From positions 62,001 through 126,000 of the forward strand of contig MQVO02000043.1 of NCBI GenBank assembly GCA_001986395.2: 64,000 bases of DNA, in the 5' to 3' direction. This stretch comes from Irpex lacteus. Taxonomy: Eukaryota; Basidiomycota; Agaricomycetes; Polyporales; Irpicaceae. Positions 1 to 10,662 of this stretch are shown here, piece after piece; position 1 is the stretch's first letter; every line of letters starts with the position of its first letter. Below the pieces are notes generated by a model. It ran no database searches and was not told where the DNA came from. It saw only the letters and a program-made list of their open reading frames with translations. A program made the position numbers and the translations under genes.

Positions 1-1426
1 GGGGAGAATTGGGTTGCAACACAGAGCTACCTGCGATTTCGGACGCTACTGTGCCGAGTGCTGTGGTCGTAGTCGTGGCTACCTCTCGGACACCTTTGAG
101 GGCCTTCTTGAAGAACTTCTTTGGGTCAACAGACATGCGCTTGTGTTCAGCCGGGCCATCTTTCAGAGTATCTGAACGCCCAGGAATATCCGTGGAATGC
201 CTGTACAGTGTCGAAAGAACTGCAACTGCAAATCGCTGATCCGCGATTCTCTCTATAGAAGCATGAGAATGACTGACGACATATGATAGGGGAAGAAGAC
301 GTACCGGCGTAAGATCTCTCATGGAACTTCCCAGCGATCCATTGAATCGCAAACTTCTCACCTAGCAGGACGAGCGCACAGATGTAGAAGGCAAAGAATA
401 GCTTCGCGAGAAGGCTGACCACGCTCTTATCTCTATCTGTCGCATCGTTCTCCTGCCGAGTTAGGATCAAGGGTTGGAAGGTAATCCATACTGCGAGTGT
501 CCAGACGGCCAGTGCAACGTATCGGTGGAGAGCTTCGAGCCAGTCGATATATCGTCTTGCGCCCACTGCCACAAGACCAACTGTGACGCGTGCTACACGC
601 GGAAATATCATACTGCGAGGTTTTATTGTTAGGTCGAGAATTGTTGGGTCGTATTGAAAACGCACGATACTGCCAGTGCTCCCCACCATCCTAGAACGAG
701 TAGCAGCGATCAACATTACGCTTTACAGATACGTTCCACAACTTACCACCCCACAGAATACTAAGCCAGATACTCCACCACAGCAGCTTTACTCCCCAGA
801 TAGTTGCCTTAGGAGCGGTAGTGAGACCCAATATACCAGGTATCCAAATAATGGCCATGAGGGGAACGATGAACAAGAACCATCTTGTTATGATAGACAC
901 GTTCAACAAATAGTTGTAGAACTTGACGAACTGCGGCAACGAATACGACATTAGCACTGACCGAGTTTTCGGCCCGTAGATGGTATAGAAGCCATATACT
1001 CACCTTGTTCTGAGGTAAATCTCCTTGCGCGAACTGCAAATGGGTCGCGCTCGCGTTTCTAGAGTCAAACTCTTCGTACGAGTGCTCCCACTTCCTGATA
1101 CCGGCCAGCAAGTCCCAACTCCCGCTTCTACTTCCCTCATGATGAAATGGAGGATTTGCGCCCGGCAGAGGCATCGTTTGTGCCCTCTCCTGATCATATC
1201 CTGGTGGCAAATGCCTCGGGTGATTTTCTGGGTCCTGCATACGGACATGTCTTCTCCTGCCGCCCGACATTGAAGGGTTCAAGTCCACAGGTTGGGGCAT
1301 GGGTGGGTAGGACGACATTGAGTCTGGTGGTGACGGTGGCTTGTTCAGTGGCGAGTCAGAGTGGGCGGATGGAGAGGGAGACCGTCGACCAGACTGTTTC
1401 TCGACGTCTTCTTGAGCGTACGGCAT
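1..1426 (-). CDS. MscS-family mechanosensitive ion channel, 5' part only
   Basis: Membrane channel of the fungal MscS-like (Msy1/Msy2) type, which in characterised fungi acts in endomembranes in osmotic and calcium responses. The chosen start at 1426 opens a charged, proline-rich cytosolic N terminus (MPYAQEDVEKQSGRR). A conserved pre-membrane segment follows (WDLLAGIRKWEHSYEEF, then LPQNK spliced to FVKFYNYLLN), then hydrophobic helices (RWFLFIVPLMAIIWIPGIL; WWSIWLSILWGG; LFFAFYICALVLLGEKF) and IQWIAGKFHERSYA, a strong family signature. After an intron the frame continues (ERIADQRFAVAVLSTLYRHS; KRMSVDPKKFFKKALKGV) to base 1 without a stop. The EF-hand and the pore-lining MscS domain expected downstream lie outside the window. 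At least four exons are visible. The family call is firm; individual splice joins are inferred. Confidence 0.85.
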
Positions 1427-1936
1427 CGTGCCCGCAAATGGGATATCTCCGTGCCCGCTATGTCAAGGGATGCGAGTGATGGCGGTGCCAAGATTTATGT
1501 CGGCGAATGTTCAGACGTGGTGAGTTTCAAGCAAATTACTCGAGTCGGCGACCAGAAAAGACAGCAGTTAGTGACGTGCCAGACAACGTCGAATGCGAAT
1601 GGACCAGCCAGGTGGTAGTAAGGAGAAGAGAAGGGTAAGTACAGCCAGGGCAGCTCAGACAGCTCGAGATGGGAACATGCAGGTCAGAGCACTGTTATCA
1701 CAGGCGTCATGAGAACTGATCGAAATCGAAAAACCATTGGCTACCCTCGATCACTACTAAAATTAACAGGGCAGGAATATTAATAGTGGTGGTGCGGAGC
1801 ATATGTAACTGCGAGTAATTGCAACAGGGTAATAGATTGTATGTGGTTCTACGCAAGCTGGGCGATTAAAATTAGAATACAGGTATGATCCTATGTAAAT
1901 GAATAAATAGCGACACCATCCCGCGCTGGCACCCGT
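1427..1936. other. Intergenic region
   Basis: About 510 bp between the start of the channel gene and the 3' end of the SNARE gene, both on the minus strand. It should hold the channel promoter and the TLG2 3' UTR. No open frame with coding character, repeat or RNA gene was recognised. Confidence 0.5.
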
Positions 1937-3481
1937 CTATCCTGATGGACGTCGCCGTAACATTGTTGTAGCCTGCGATAATGATGTCGTCACAACATCC
2001 GACAGCGTGGAATTGGAGGGGATTGAATCGTTTGGAGACGCAGAACGGTGTCGTTTGGGCTTGAATATCAGCACCAAGATGAGGAGAATGATGACAAGTA
2101 TCAGAAGGAAGATGCATTTCCGTCTGCCTGTATTTCTTTGATACCTATAAGTAAAATACAAGGCGAAGATCAGCTTCGGAACCGTTCAACAGTCAAAGAT
2201 ATCATGAACGTGTACGCACTGTGTCGCCATATTCAACTCTTTCACTGCTTCCGACATCTGTACCGCGGTCTGCTCAATATTGTACTCCACGCTGTCGAGG
2301 AGTGTGCCTTGATCAATGACCAAGACCGAGAGATCTTTGAACAATTCGGCCAGCTGTGCGATGGATTTAGCAATCTCGGTCAGCTCTCGATCTCGTCTAT
2401 GCAGATCCATATCGGCCGTAAGTAGGTCCTGGGACAGCGCACCACTTCGGGACTGTGATGATACATCGACGTCAGCCCAGCCTCCGAGAAACGACCGTTT
2501 GACTATGCTACATACAGCGGCTTCAACATCTTCATCTACGGCAGATAGCCCTTCGGACCCTCTAGAGGATATCGCGCCCGAGGCAATTAGCAAGTCTTGA
2601 TTCTTGATCGCATGACCCTGAAGCTCTGGTTAATCATGACGTTAGTACCCACTCACCCGCTAGGGACTCAATGGGGTGATGAAGCAGTTGGAGTCGGAAG
2701 ATGAGGACTGACTTTCCATGTAGATACGTTGCTTCTTGCGGAAGGTGGAACTGAGTTCCTGAACCTTCGCAGCCAGACCCCTCTGGACATTCTTTGCAGC
2801 CAATACCTGATGTCGCGAATCCGATGGAGGGAAGGCATGGTCTTGTGACGCGCTGATCTTTTGAATAAGGCCATGGCACTTTCGGAAATCCTGTGGCAAG
2901 GGAACACAGTCAGCTTTGACATAGCCTAGCGCGACGCGATGGTCGCACACCTTCGTGACTTCAGTCGTAGCAGCCTCGATTTCTCTTTCCTCTGCTGACC
3001 GGTCCGCAAAACCGGGAAGGGCATGTTTCGCGTGTAGTTTGTCGAGGGAGTTCACTAGCCGAAGCGGACTTGAATGAGTTCAATCCGGCGATATGTCAAG
3101 GGAGCTACGAAGCAGACTTACTTTTCGCCCTGGTACCAGCCAGTATATCCTCCACTTGACTCGCAATATCCGCCCTAACATGATACAAATGTGAACACGA
3201 TATGTATGGACTCGCTGCCCACCAACTTACCACTGAGGGGGCATCTCTGCGTCTATTGCAACGTGGGCGGCATCGGGATTGATGAGACGGTCTTGTTCGT
3301 CCTCTCCCGGCGTGTCGTCATAGTGCTGGGCGATGCGTGAACGACGAAAGCGAGACGAGTTTGCGCGGGAGTCTCTGAACGACAAGAAGAGTAGTGTCCT
3401 CGAGCGGGTTGTGGGTGTCGTGGTCGTGGTGGAGGACGAAGACATCGCTGCGCGCGACGTGGGCGACGCCGTACAGTCCAA
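1937..3481 (-). CDS. TLG2: Qa-SNARE Tlg2 / syntaxin-16-like
   Basis: t-SNARE for endosome-to-trans-Golgi fusion, tail-anchored in the TGN/endosomal membrane. The first exon carries the Tlg2-type N-terminal segment RTLLFLSFRDSRANSS. It is followed by ADIASQVEDILAGTRAK, an Habc-like helical region (LDKLHAKHALPGF; KVQELSSTFRKKQRIYMES) and the SNARE helix (RDRELTEIAKSIAQLAELFK, then LSVLVIDQGTLLDSVEYNIE), whose Q in IDQG is the zero-layer glutamine. The helix runs into QYQRNTGRRK and a C-terminal anchor (CIFLLILVIILLILVLIFK). The stop is at 1937-1939. Two in-frame starts are possible: 3481 (MDCTASPTS) or 3445 (MSSSSTTTT). The second puts RTLLFLS nearer the N terminus, as in yeast Tlg2. About five exons. 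Syntaxin-16 rather than another Qa-SNARE is favoured by the RTLLFLS motif. Confidence 0.85.
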
Positions 3482-4432
3482 TCAGCGGACGGCAGAGCGC
3501 CTGATCTCAGATTGGGACTCCACAGCGCGGAGTTCAGCTGAGCTAGTGGTGATATGATGGCATCGCGATAGCAGGTTGATCAGTAAATAATCGATTTTGC
3601 TGTCTTTTTGTCAACGCTTCATTCGTCGACAACATCCGAGTTCCGTCGCGCTCACGGCTTGCTCACGGCCATCGACTCTCGAGAAAGGCAGCTGGTCGCA
3701 GGCGAGATGTTTCAAAATCTCGCCTGCTGTCTCGCAACGGTTGTCTGCGAATTACGTCCCTTTTCACGCTCGATAGGCGAGGCGGTTGCTGCTGGTCTTT
3801 GTGCTGGCCAAACTTCCACCAGAGTGGCTTGAGTGTCGGAATTACTGGTCTTTGTCTCTGTCGGTCTGTTAGCTACGGAAATCTTGGTCGGCTTTCAACT
3901 GTCTTTCCGCCTGAACACTTTACACCATTCGGAACTAGTCCCAGTCGGAGAGAGACTCTCTTGGAAATACACTGCTGCGAAATACATATCTCAGATCCCT
4001 GCATCTCGAATTCATCTTCCTCGTCCTGGCTCCGGTATCGCTCTTTCATCATATATATCGCGGATCCATTTCTTACTGCCCACCTTCTCCTGCCTTCTCC
4101 GACTCTTTCTTTTGCTGATCTTTATCACGGCCAGCACGCACTCTCCTCCGGAACAATCGCTCGGCTTCGCCTGTGCTGTCGTCTTGTGACACAACGGTCA
4201 ACCAACGCTTCAGCGCGGTTGTCATTCGTTGTTCTGTCTTTGTCCGATTGCCTATAAAGTCTGCTCTCCCTTCGGTCGATCAGCCCCACTCAGCCCCTGT
4301 CTCCAGTTCCGTCCCTTATTACCCCCGTCACCCGTTCACCCTACTCTCCGACGTCTAACTCACTGCCATACAACTCGCCGAGTACAACTTGCGTTCATAC
4401 TCGATCACAGAAGTCAGCGTCGTTAACCCAAG
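3482..4432. promoter_or_regulatory. Divergent promoter region of TLG2 and the Cys-rich gene, with a TATA box
   Basis: Shared 5' region of two divergent genes. A TATAAA at 4253-4258 on the plus strand lies 175 bp before the ATG at 4433 and is followed by a strongly CT-rich tract (about 4260-4360), the usual setting of a fungal transcription start. The long frames through 3799-4257 have the CT-biased composition of untranslated leader and no recognisable protein character. Confidence 0.5.
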
Positions 4433-4922
4433 ATGTGCAACCTAGAAACGTAAGTTTCATCTCCTATTATTCCCATCGAGCGTCCTCAGACTCACATCAT
4501 TTTCTCCAGTGAAGGTGTCCAGTACGCCTGCGGGGTATGTCCACCTCATCTTCGTGCCTGCATTCCTTGACGTCATGCCATCTGCTTTTACAGCACTATG
4601 TCATTGTAAGTAAAGATTAACCTATTCGCAACACAAATGATGGACGCTCATTGTTCCTTAGACTAAGAAGCTTCGGAAGATCGACTGTAACAAGCCGACC
4701 TGCATCCACTCAGTGCGACATATAACGCCCTGTAATCACTGCGATTACCACGAGAAGGTGAGTTGCATTGTTATTCTCTGTACCGGGCATTTGTCAAACC
4801 CATTCTCTCAGTTTCTCGGGCCCGACGCCTCCGAGCGAATAATCGCTGTTAACCCCGAGTTCTGCGACAAATGCAAACCGTTCTGGTGCGGTAATGGACC
4901 CCAGGCCGCACGACGGCGGTGA
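4433..4922 (+). CDS. Very small cysteine-rich protein (about 86 aa, five exons)
   Basis: The frame joins cleanly across five exons: 4433-4449, 4510-4534, 4594-4605 (only 12 nt), 4662-4757 and 4812-4922. All introns are GT-AG and 44-60 bp long. The product starts MCNLETEGVQYACGHYVI and ends FWCGNGPQAARRR. It has about ten cysteines plus several histidines, in CGH, CNKPTC, CNHC and CDKC...WC groups, which suggests a small zinc-binding fold. There is no signal peptide and no membrane segment, so it is probably intracellular. I associate similar short Cys-rich proteins with Agaricomycete genomes but know no assigned function. Simple gene finders may miss it because the first three exons total 54 nt. 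Expression is likely driven from the TATA box at 4253. Confidence 0.72.
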
Positions 4923-5221
4923 CAACAACATTTATCAACATCCTTAATGACGGTCGAGGCTGCGTCTTGCATTTAATTTACTCACCATAATTTGGCGTTA
5001 TCCGCCGTCGCGACGTCTCGTATTACTGTATCTCGCTGATTCATCTTGCTGTCGACACCATTCTATTTATTCCACACACCATCATGTATTCGCAGGAGCC
5101 ACACATCATTAGAGTATCTAATCGCGATAAATACTTATGCTAATCGTCATCTATGTTTTGAATCGTACAACGCAACAAAGTTCCCAAGGAGATAGCAGAA
5201 CCGCAGCGACAAGAATTAAAT
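4923..5221. other. Intergenic region between convergent genes
   Basis: About 300 bp holding the 3' UTRs of the small Cys-rich gene (+) and NAR1 (-). It is AT-rich and nothing else is recognisable. Confidence 0.5.
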
Positions 5222-7286
5222 CTACCATTTGACAGCCAAGCCAACGACTTCACTCTCCACCGCACGATACTGCGTCCTAAACAGCTTCTGCCGTCGGCCC
5301 TCCGCTGCTTGATCCAAGCTATCAGTCCACGAGGTGGTCTTTTCAACTCCGTCCGGCTTGCAGGTCTCACTGAGGATGCGCACAGCGAGTCTATCAGCCA
5401 CCTGATTCTTCGCGTCCACGAGATGACTCAGAATCTTCTGAGAGCCACTTTCGCCATCGGGTGTAGGCGACGGAGGCGGAGTAGGAAGCTCATGCCAATA
5501 TACCACCTCCACCTTCTTCGTCCACTCTTTATCTCCCCACTTGCCCGATTGGCCTTGAATCCTGCCAACGTCCTCTCCGTCAAGCTTGACGCCAGAAGAA
5601 TCCCAGTCGCGCTTGAATCCTTCTTCATCTGCCACGGAGTCCGCCGCTTTGACACCTGGTTTGAGCTGACCGCCGCCGTTCACGCACCCTCCGGGACAGG
5701 CCATGACTTCGACATAGTCGTAGCTCTTGTCTGTAGATCCAGCGGACTCTCCCTTCTTGGTCCTGACGGCCCGACCGCGCGTGGCGCCAAGCCTCCCAGC
5801 TGCTCCCCGGCCGACCTGGACACCAGCATCCCGACCGACCTTGCGTACGAGGTTCTGGAGGTTCCGGAAGCCATAGCATTTCGCTCCCCGAAAGACGACT
5901 TCGCCCGAAGATCGATCCGTCAAGGTGTATTCTTCGTAATCCGACGAACGAATATTGCGGACACTGAGATCGAGAGCATGTGGGTGATCTTGCACAACGC
6001 TCCTGATTAAGGTGTGCAAGTATGATCCGGAGCTCGTGCCTGGGTGATTTATCAGCTCGGGGAGATGAATGTCGTTTGCGGGGGCAGAGGACTCCGAGAT
6101 GACCTGTTCTGACACAATCTCGTCGGTAATCTCTCCTTCAACGGGAATCGATAGATCCCAATCCTTTTCTCGCATCATGAGTTCCAGCTCGCCCGTGGTG
6201 ATCACGCAGTCAACGTCGCGGGTGGAATAGACATCGTTGTAAAAGTCCTGGCGCGAGGCCTCCAGCTTCTTATCGTAGCAGGGCATGACGGTGACGTGGT
6301 AGATCTGACTTGGACTGGAAGATCGATAAGCGTTTTGATTTCAGCATGGTGACGCCACAGTCGCTGACCAATCATATGCGTACCTTTTGTGCCATTTCGT
6401 AGCCATCCATTCCTTCACCAGAGTACCCATAACCTGCTGTGGGCTCTTTGTACGACTGATGAAGGGCAGCATCTCAGCGTGTGTCTTCTCAGCGTAGCAT
6501 ACCCAGCCTGGGCAGGCACTGGCGAGCATAGGTAGTTGGCCTTGACCGCTCTTACGCTCACGGAACTCCCGGATGTGTTCTTGCAGAGCGAGATGGCGAG
6601 CAAACGTAGTGTCAAAGACGTGCTCAAATCCTAGTACTTTCTTGCAGAAAACTTCGACTCGGCGCATGATCCTGTGTAGCGGGAGAGGGGCAGATGTGCT
6701 TGACGAAGATATGGAAGCTGCGAGGGAGGCAAGACTCTGAGGGGCAATGGATAGCACGGGGACCTTGTGTGATACACAAATATCTTCAGGATTGTTGGCT
6801 AGGAAGTTGAGAACTTCGGTGTGGGACTGCATGCTGATGAGTACCGACTCGGCGGAGGTGATGCAGCCGCTATTGAGTCCCGTTAAGTACAGGCTTCTAG
6901 TTATGGTAGTAGTAAAACGCACCTGCATGCTAGACAGTCGTTCAAGCTAATATCAGCCGTCTGCAGCTTCTGCTGCTGTGTATCTGACTTCGTCTTCAAC
7001 CCATTCAGTGACACCTCATAGTATGCCCCTTCGGAATCAACTCGAATCTCTGTCTGGAGAATTGTGAGCTTATGGAACTATTAGAGTAGATATTTAGTGA
7101 CCGACCGACGCCATTCCCTCGCTCTGGTGTGTCGTTGGGGCATTGGTCTGCTCAACGGGTTTGATGCATGACTGGGACGGTGTAATGAAGTCATTGAGGT
7201 CAGTTAGAGTCTGTTGTAGCGCAGTTAGCAAACATATAAGGTACAATACGAGATGCAGCACGTACGAGAGCCCCAGAGAAAGCCAT
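5222..7286 (-). CDS. NAR1: Cytosolic Fe-S cluster assembly factor Nar1
   Basis: Iron-hydrogenase-like protein of the cytosolic iron-sulfur assembly (CIA) machinery, which links the early scaffold to the targeting complex. The start at 7286 gives MAFSGAL, spliced to TLTDLNDFITPSQSCIKPVE, the typical fungal Nar1 N terminus with its first cluster cysteine. Next come TEIRVDSEGAYYEVSLNGLK and the ferredoxin-like ligands DCLACS/GCITSAESVLI, whose C-x2-C-x2-C is split by an intron. The H-cluster-like segments follow: ACPGWVCYAEKTHAEMLPFI, SPSQIYHVTVMPCYDKKLEA and VMACPGGCVNGGGQLKPG. The C terminus (LFRTQYRAVESEVVGLAVKW) stops at 5222. About five exons. An insert in the C-terminal third is acidic and low in complexity, as is common in fungal Nar1. 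All key cysteines are present, so the gene should be functional. Confidence 0.93.
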
Positions 7287-7445
7287 GGTGTACGTGGTCG
7301 GTGGGAAGGGGAAAGGGTGGGGACGGAATGAGCTTTACAACAGTCGACAACTTTCCCTTGACTAACCTTTAGCCGCCCATTGACCCGATCGGCGCTAAGG
7401 CGCTTCACGGCCTCGATGATTCGAGGAGGGCATACCGAAACGGGA

Positions 7446-7484
7446 GACTCCACGTGGAGTCGACTCTATGTAGAGTCGGCTCTA
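7446..7484. repeat. Run of nested palindromes containing CACGTG
   Basis: GACTCCACGTGGAGTC at 7446-7461 is a perfect 16-bp palindrome with a CACGTG (bHLH-type) core. It abuts GACTCTA-TG-TAGAGTC (7462-7477), which overlaps TAGAG-TCGG-CTCTA (7471-7484). The motif GAGTC/GACTC recurs throughout. Confidence 0.6.
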
Positions 7485-8059
7485 TGTCACAGTCACGCTA
7501 AGGGAGAACACGACTTGTAAGGGGATTCTCGAGGAATAAACAACAGAGAAAGTATAAGCGACCCTCATATATGAATGGATATAGTATGGTAGTAGATATA
7601 GATGTCGTACTGATCAGGAGGTGGCAGTATTGACGCAGTGAGGAGGTGGGCGTGATCGTGTGACATCTTCAGCACCGGTCACGCTCTTCGAGAGAGTCAA
7701 TATGAGCAGATGCCAATCCCATATGATATGCTCTGATGTATAAAAAACGCAAGAAGAGCCTCAAGGCTTCACTTACCTGGGTTCTGTAGGTGCTTATGAG
7801 TGCTGGGTACTTGAGCCGTCCATGTCACTGTGTCAGCCGCACTCGAGACTTGAATGGTCGTCATTAGAAGGGGTAGAGCATATCATTTCAGTGTCAATTG
7901 AGAATTTGGGGTATTTATGGCAGAATCAAGTTTGTACGGTTGGATGAAACAGTTATTTTACGTGCAGGCATTGCATACAACAGTGCCGACGTGAAGGAGG
8001 CAGAAGTGAAGCGTGACGGCGCAGTCACGTACGCCTGCCTTTTTAGGCAACGTAGAGCG

Positions 8060-8073
8060 TAGAGCCGACTCTA
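8060..8073. repeat. Inverted partner of the 7471-7484 palindrome
   Basis: TAGAGCCGACTCTA is the reverse complement of TAGAGTCGGCTCTA at 7471-7484. Flanking bases (GTAGAGTCTCCGG, 8089-8101) also resemble the reverse complement of the sequence around 7441-7450. Together the two clusters could be degraded ends of a roughly 650-bp foldback or MITE-like element. Confidence 0.4.
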
Positions 8074-8273
8074 CCGGCCGGCTGCGCCGTAGAGTCTCCG
8101 GATTCGGAATGTATTGGATTCGAGGCACAAAAACGCCGAACGGCAAGGAGCGCTCATGCGATCAATGTCACACGTGGCAAATCCCGACGCTATGCGTTGT
8201 CCGAGTTTGCGTTTCAGGCTGCAGCCACCACGGCCGCTGGACAACGGTCGTAGCGACGAAGCTAACCGACGCA

Positions 8274-9716
8274 ATGCTTGGGATATTGGATAGAATAGGC
8301 CTGCGAAGTGTGACGGCTTACTTCCTCTTCCTATGCCTATTTATCTCCTTCCCCAACCCTTCCTATCAGGCCTCACGTCTCGGAAAGCGCGACTTCAAAC
8401 ACCTGTCTAAGGAGGAGATAACATCTTTGGTCTCTCACCCGGACCCTGTGCGCAACATTGACCCACACAACCCGTCCTCTCATCTTTCCAAAATACTCAT
8501 TCCTCGAGCCCCCGACACTGCTAACAACACATTCGTGCGCGAGTACATTATCTCCACACTCAAGAAGCTGAACTGGGATATCGAGGAAGATAGCTTCAAT
8601 GCCACTACACCTTATGGTGTCAAACGGATGACGAACGTCATTGCTACGAAAGATCCCAAAGCTCCCCGGAGAGTGATACTTTCTGCGCATTTCGATAGCA
8701 AGTACTTCTCGACATATCCACAAAATCAGGTTCGTCTCGCGCCGGCAATATTCACCATTGACATTGGAGCCGACAGCAGTAGTTTGTAGGTGCTACAGAC
8801 TCAGCGGCCCCTTGTGCCTTCATGCTAGACCTTGCCGAAGCGTTGAACCCATTGCTGGAGAAACGTATGGTGCGCTTGGCAGACGAAGATGACGATATGG
8901 ACGACGAAGATGAGGACGTTGTGGATACCACTCTGCAGCTCGTTTTCTTTGACGGCGAAGAGGCATTCAAGGACTGGACTGCGACCGATTCAATATACGG
9001 AGCTAGGTAGGCCAAGTATACTCAAGTTATCCACATGTCTTAATTCATACTCTCCAGAAACCTTGTGCAGAAATGGTCGTCAACTTATATCACCCCGAAT
9101 TCCAAGCGAAGGCTGATCGCTTCAGGTTGGGACACCGAGCTGTCATCTATCGAGCACCTAATATTGCTAGACTTGCTGGGTGCACCGCGTCCTCTCATTC
9201 GCTCATCCTTCGTCAGTACAGCATGGCTGTATGATGAAATGGTCAATGCGGAGAAGGCGCTGGGTGACAGCGGAGCCTACGCGTATGGAAACGATGACGG
9301 GCGGAGATGGTCCAGCTACTTCCTTCCTCGTGGACCCTCCGATCACAACTACGGCGGAGTTGAGGACGACCATATACCGTTCCTACGAATGGGCGTCGAT
9401 GTCTTGCATGTCATCGCCAACCCATTCCCGACAGTATGGCACACGTTGAGGGTAAGTGCCTCGCATAGCTTCCAACTCACTTTAATTGAGTTGACGTTCA
9501 CAGGATGATGCCTCGGCTTTGGACATACCCACTATGCGCCGGTGGAACCTTATCCTCCGCGTATTCATGTGTGAGTACCTCGGCCTAAAGCCGGATGGCA
9601 CAGAAAAGGCTCGATCGAACGTACACCGGGTCGAAAACGAACTGGTGAGTGGTATACTCGTAGTCGCGGGAAGTCTTCTCAGTCGTGCGCATAGTAGCCA
9701 AGGAACGCCACCGTGA
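8274..9716 (+). CDS. Glutaminyl-peptide cyclotransferase-like M28 family protein
   Basis: Secretory-pathway zinc enzyme of the M28 fold that forms N-terminal pyroglutamate from Gln. The start at 8274 gives [13 protein letters not shown], followed by the hydrophobic signal/anchor [17 protein letters not shown]. Conserved parts follow in order: [34 protein letters not shown], the metal-site segment [20 protein letters not shown] after splicing at 8783, the acidic loop before [41 protein letters not shown], and [20 protein letters not shown], whose late DHIPF motif is typical of glutaminyl cyclases. About five exons. The C-terminal end is uncertain: the frame runs to 9716, but a GTGAGT after ENEL (about 9644) could start a last intron. 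The very acidic insert at 8880-8925 is unusual. Glutaminyl cyclase is preferred over a plain aminopeptidase because of [10 protein letters not shown] and DHIPF. Confidence 0.87.
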
Positions 9717-9930
9717 TGCAGCCCGATCAGCACGAGCTCGTTTGGTAACAATGTAACATAGTTTATAGAACATAATTTATTGGGTCAGCCGATACAGGAT
9801 ACAGTTCACAGCTCTATGGTGATCAAGGAGCGATGAAGTTAGATGAGGTGGAACAGGAGTGATTGCTATAGCTTCTGACCGTAAGATACTGTCTTCATGA
9901 ACAGGGCGCAACGTACACGAAGATCGTGCC

Positions 9931-10503
9931 TCATCCTAAGAGAGCGGTGATGCGAGTATCGAAGGCTTCGGAGCGGATGGGCATCTCCGGCGTGTGGAAT
10001 GGATTCTTCATCACCGCATCGGAGTATATCTCGTAGACCTTCTGCAGTACGGAGTCCGCGGTAGGCTCCACTGGTGAAGTCAGAAGGACAAACTTTGTAC
10101 CTATAGGGTCCATCTCCGTCAGCAGCTGAACATGTCATGAGCTTAAGAGGCGTGAGATGGAGTGACTAACCCGTTGCGGTGAGGAGGATTGTCATCTTGA
10201 ATGTCTCGCCTTCGATCGTTTGTGCACCAGAACTTGAGCCTGTCGGAGACAAGCGGCTAGTGATGGCGTGAATACCGTGCAACGTTCCAGCCAGCACGAG
10301 GTATTCGTTCGATGTCAGACCCGGCAGGCCATCTATATGCAAGTAGTGATTGAGCTTCAGTTCCCGAGGACAGTGAAAGAGATGCACCTCCAAAATTTCT
10401 TTGATAGACTAGCCCCCCGGCCTTGTTGATTACCTTTCTTTTAGTCAGTGCATTTCTACTACCTTAACGATAGAACACTTACCCAGAGCCCGAAGATGGC
10501 CAT
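9931..10503 (-). CDS. TRS23: TRAPP complex subunit Trs23 / TRAPPC4
   Basis: Core longin-fold subunit of the TRAPP tethering complexes, which act as Rab GEF in ER-to-Golgi traffic. The short first exon encodes MAIFGLW (start 10503) and is spliced to [15 protein letters not shown], the family N terminus. The next exon gives [37 protein letters not shown] and [14 protein letters not shown]. The last exon reads [40 protein letters not shown] and [16 protein letters not shown], ending at 9931. That is four exons and about 150 aa, the expected size. The gene is divergent from HOP1 with only 160 bp between starts and convergent with the cyclase gene. Confidence is high because TKFxLLTSP and KNPFxTPEMPIR are diagnostic. 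Confidence 0.92.
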
Positions 10504-10662
10504 GGCATAGGCTCTGACCGTTAAGTAAGGAAATAAGCGCCTGCTATGAGGATCGCGCACACGTGATCATGTCGGAGTTGCGGGGATTGAAAGCAGCATG
10601 GCATTCATATCCGCGCCCACTGCTCTTACTCGCCATCCACTCACATTAGTCTGTTTGGCGCG
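10504..10662. promoter_or_regulatory. Compact divergent promoter of TRS23 and HOP1
   Basis: Only 159 bp separate the two start codons. A constitutively expressed trafficking gene and a meiosis-specific gene must share or finely partition this promoter. No TATA box is evident. Confidence 0.5.

Larger units (their letters stand above)
7287..8273. promoter_or_regulatory. Divergent promoter region of NAR1 and the glutaminyl cyclase gene
   Basis: Nearly 1 kb between divergent start codons. It contains two clusters of short palindromes (7446-7484 and about 8055-8095) that are partly inverted copies of each other, and no convincing coding sequence. The open frame running into the downstream start from 8013 lies in this region and has no protein-like features before the methionine at 8274. 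Confidence 0.45.

Noticed and set aside
3799..4257. Overlapping open frames in the divergent promoter region
   Set aside because: CT-biased composition without protein-like features, and located just where leader sequence is expected before the TATA box and small gene.
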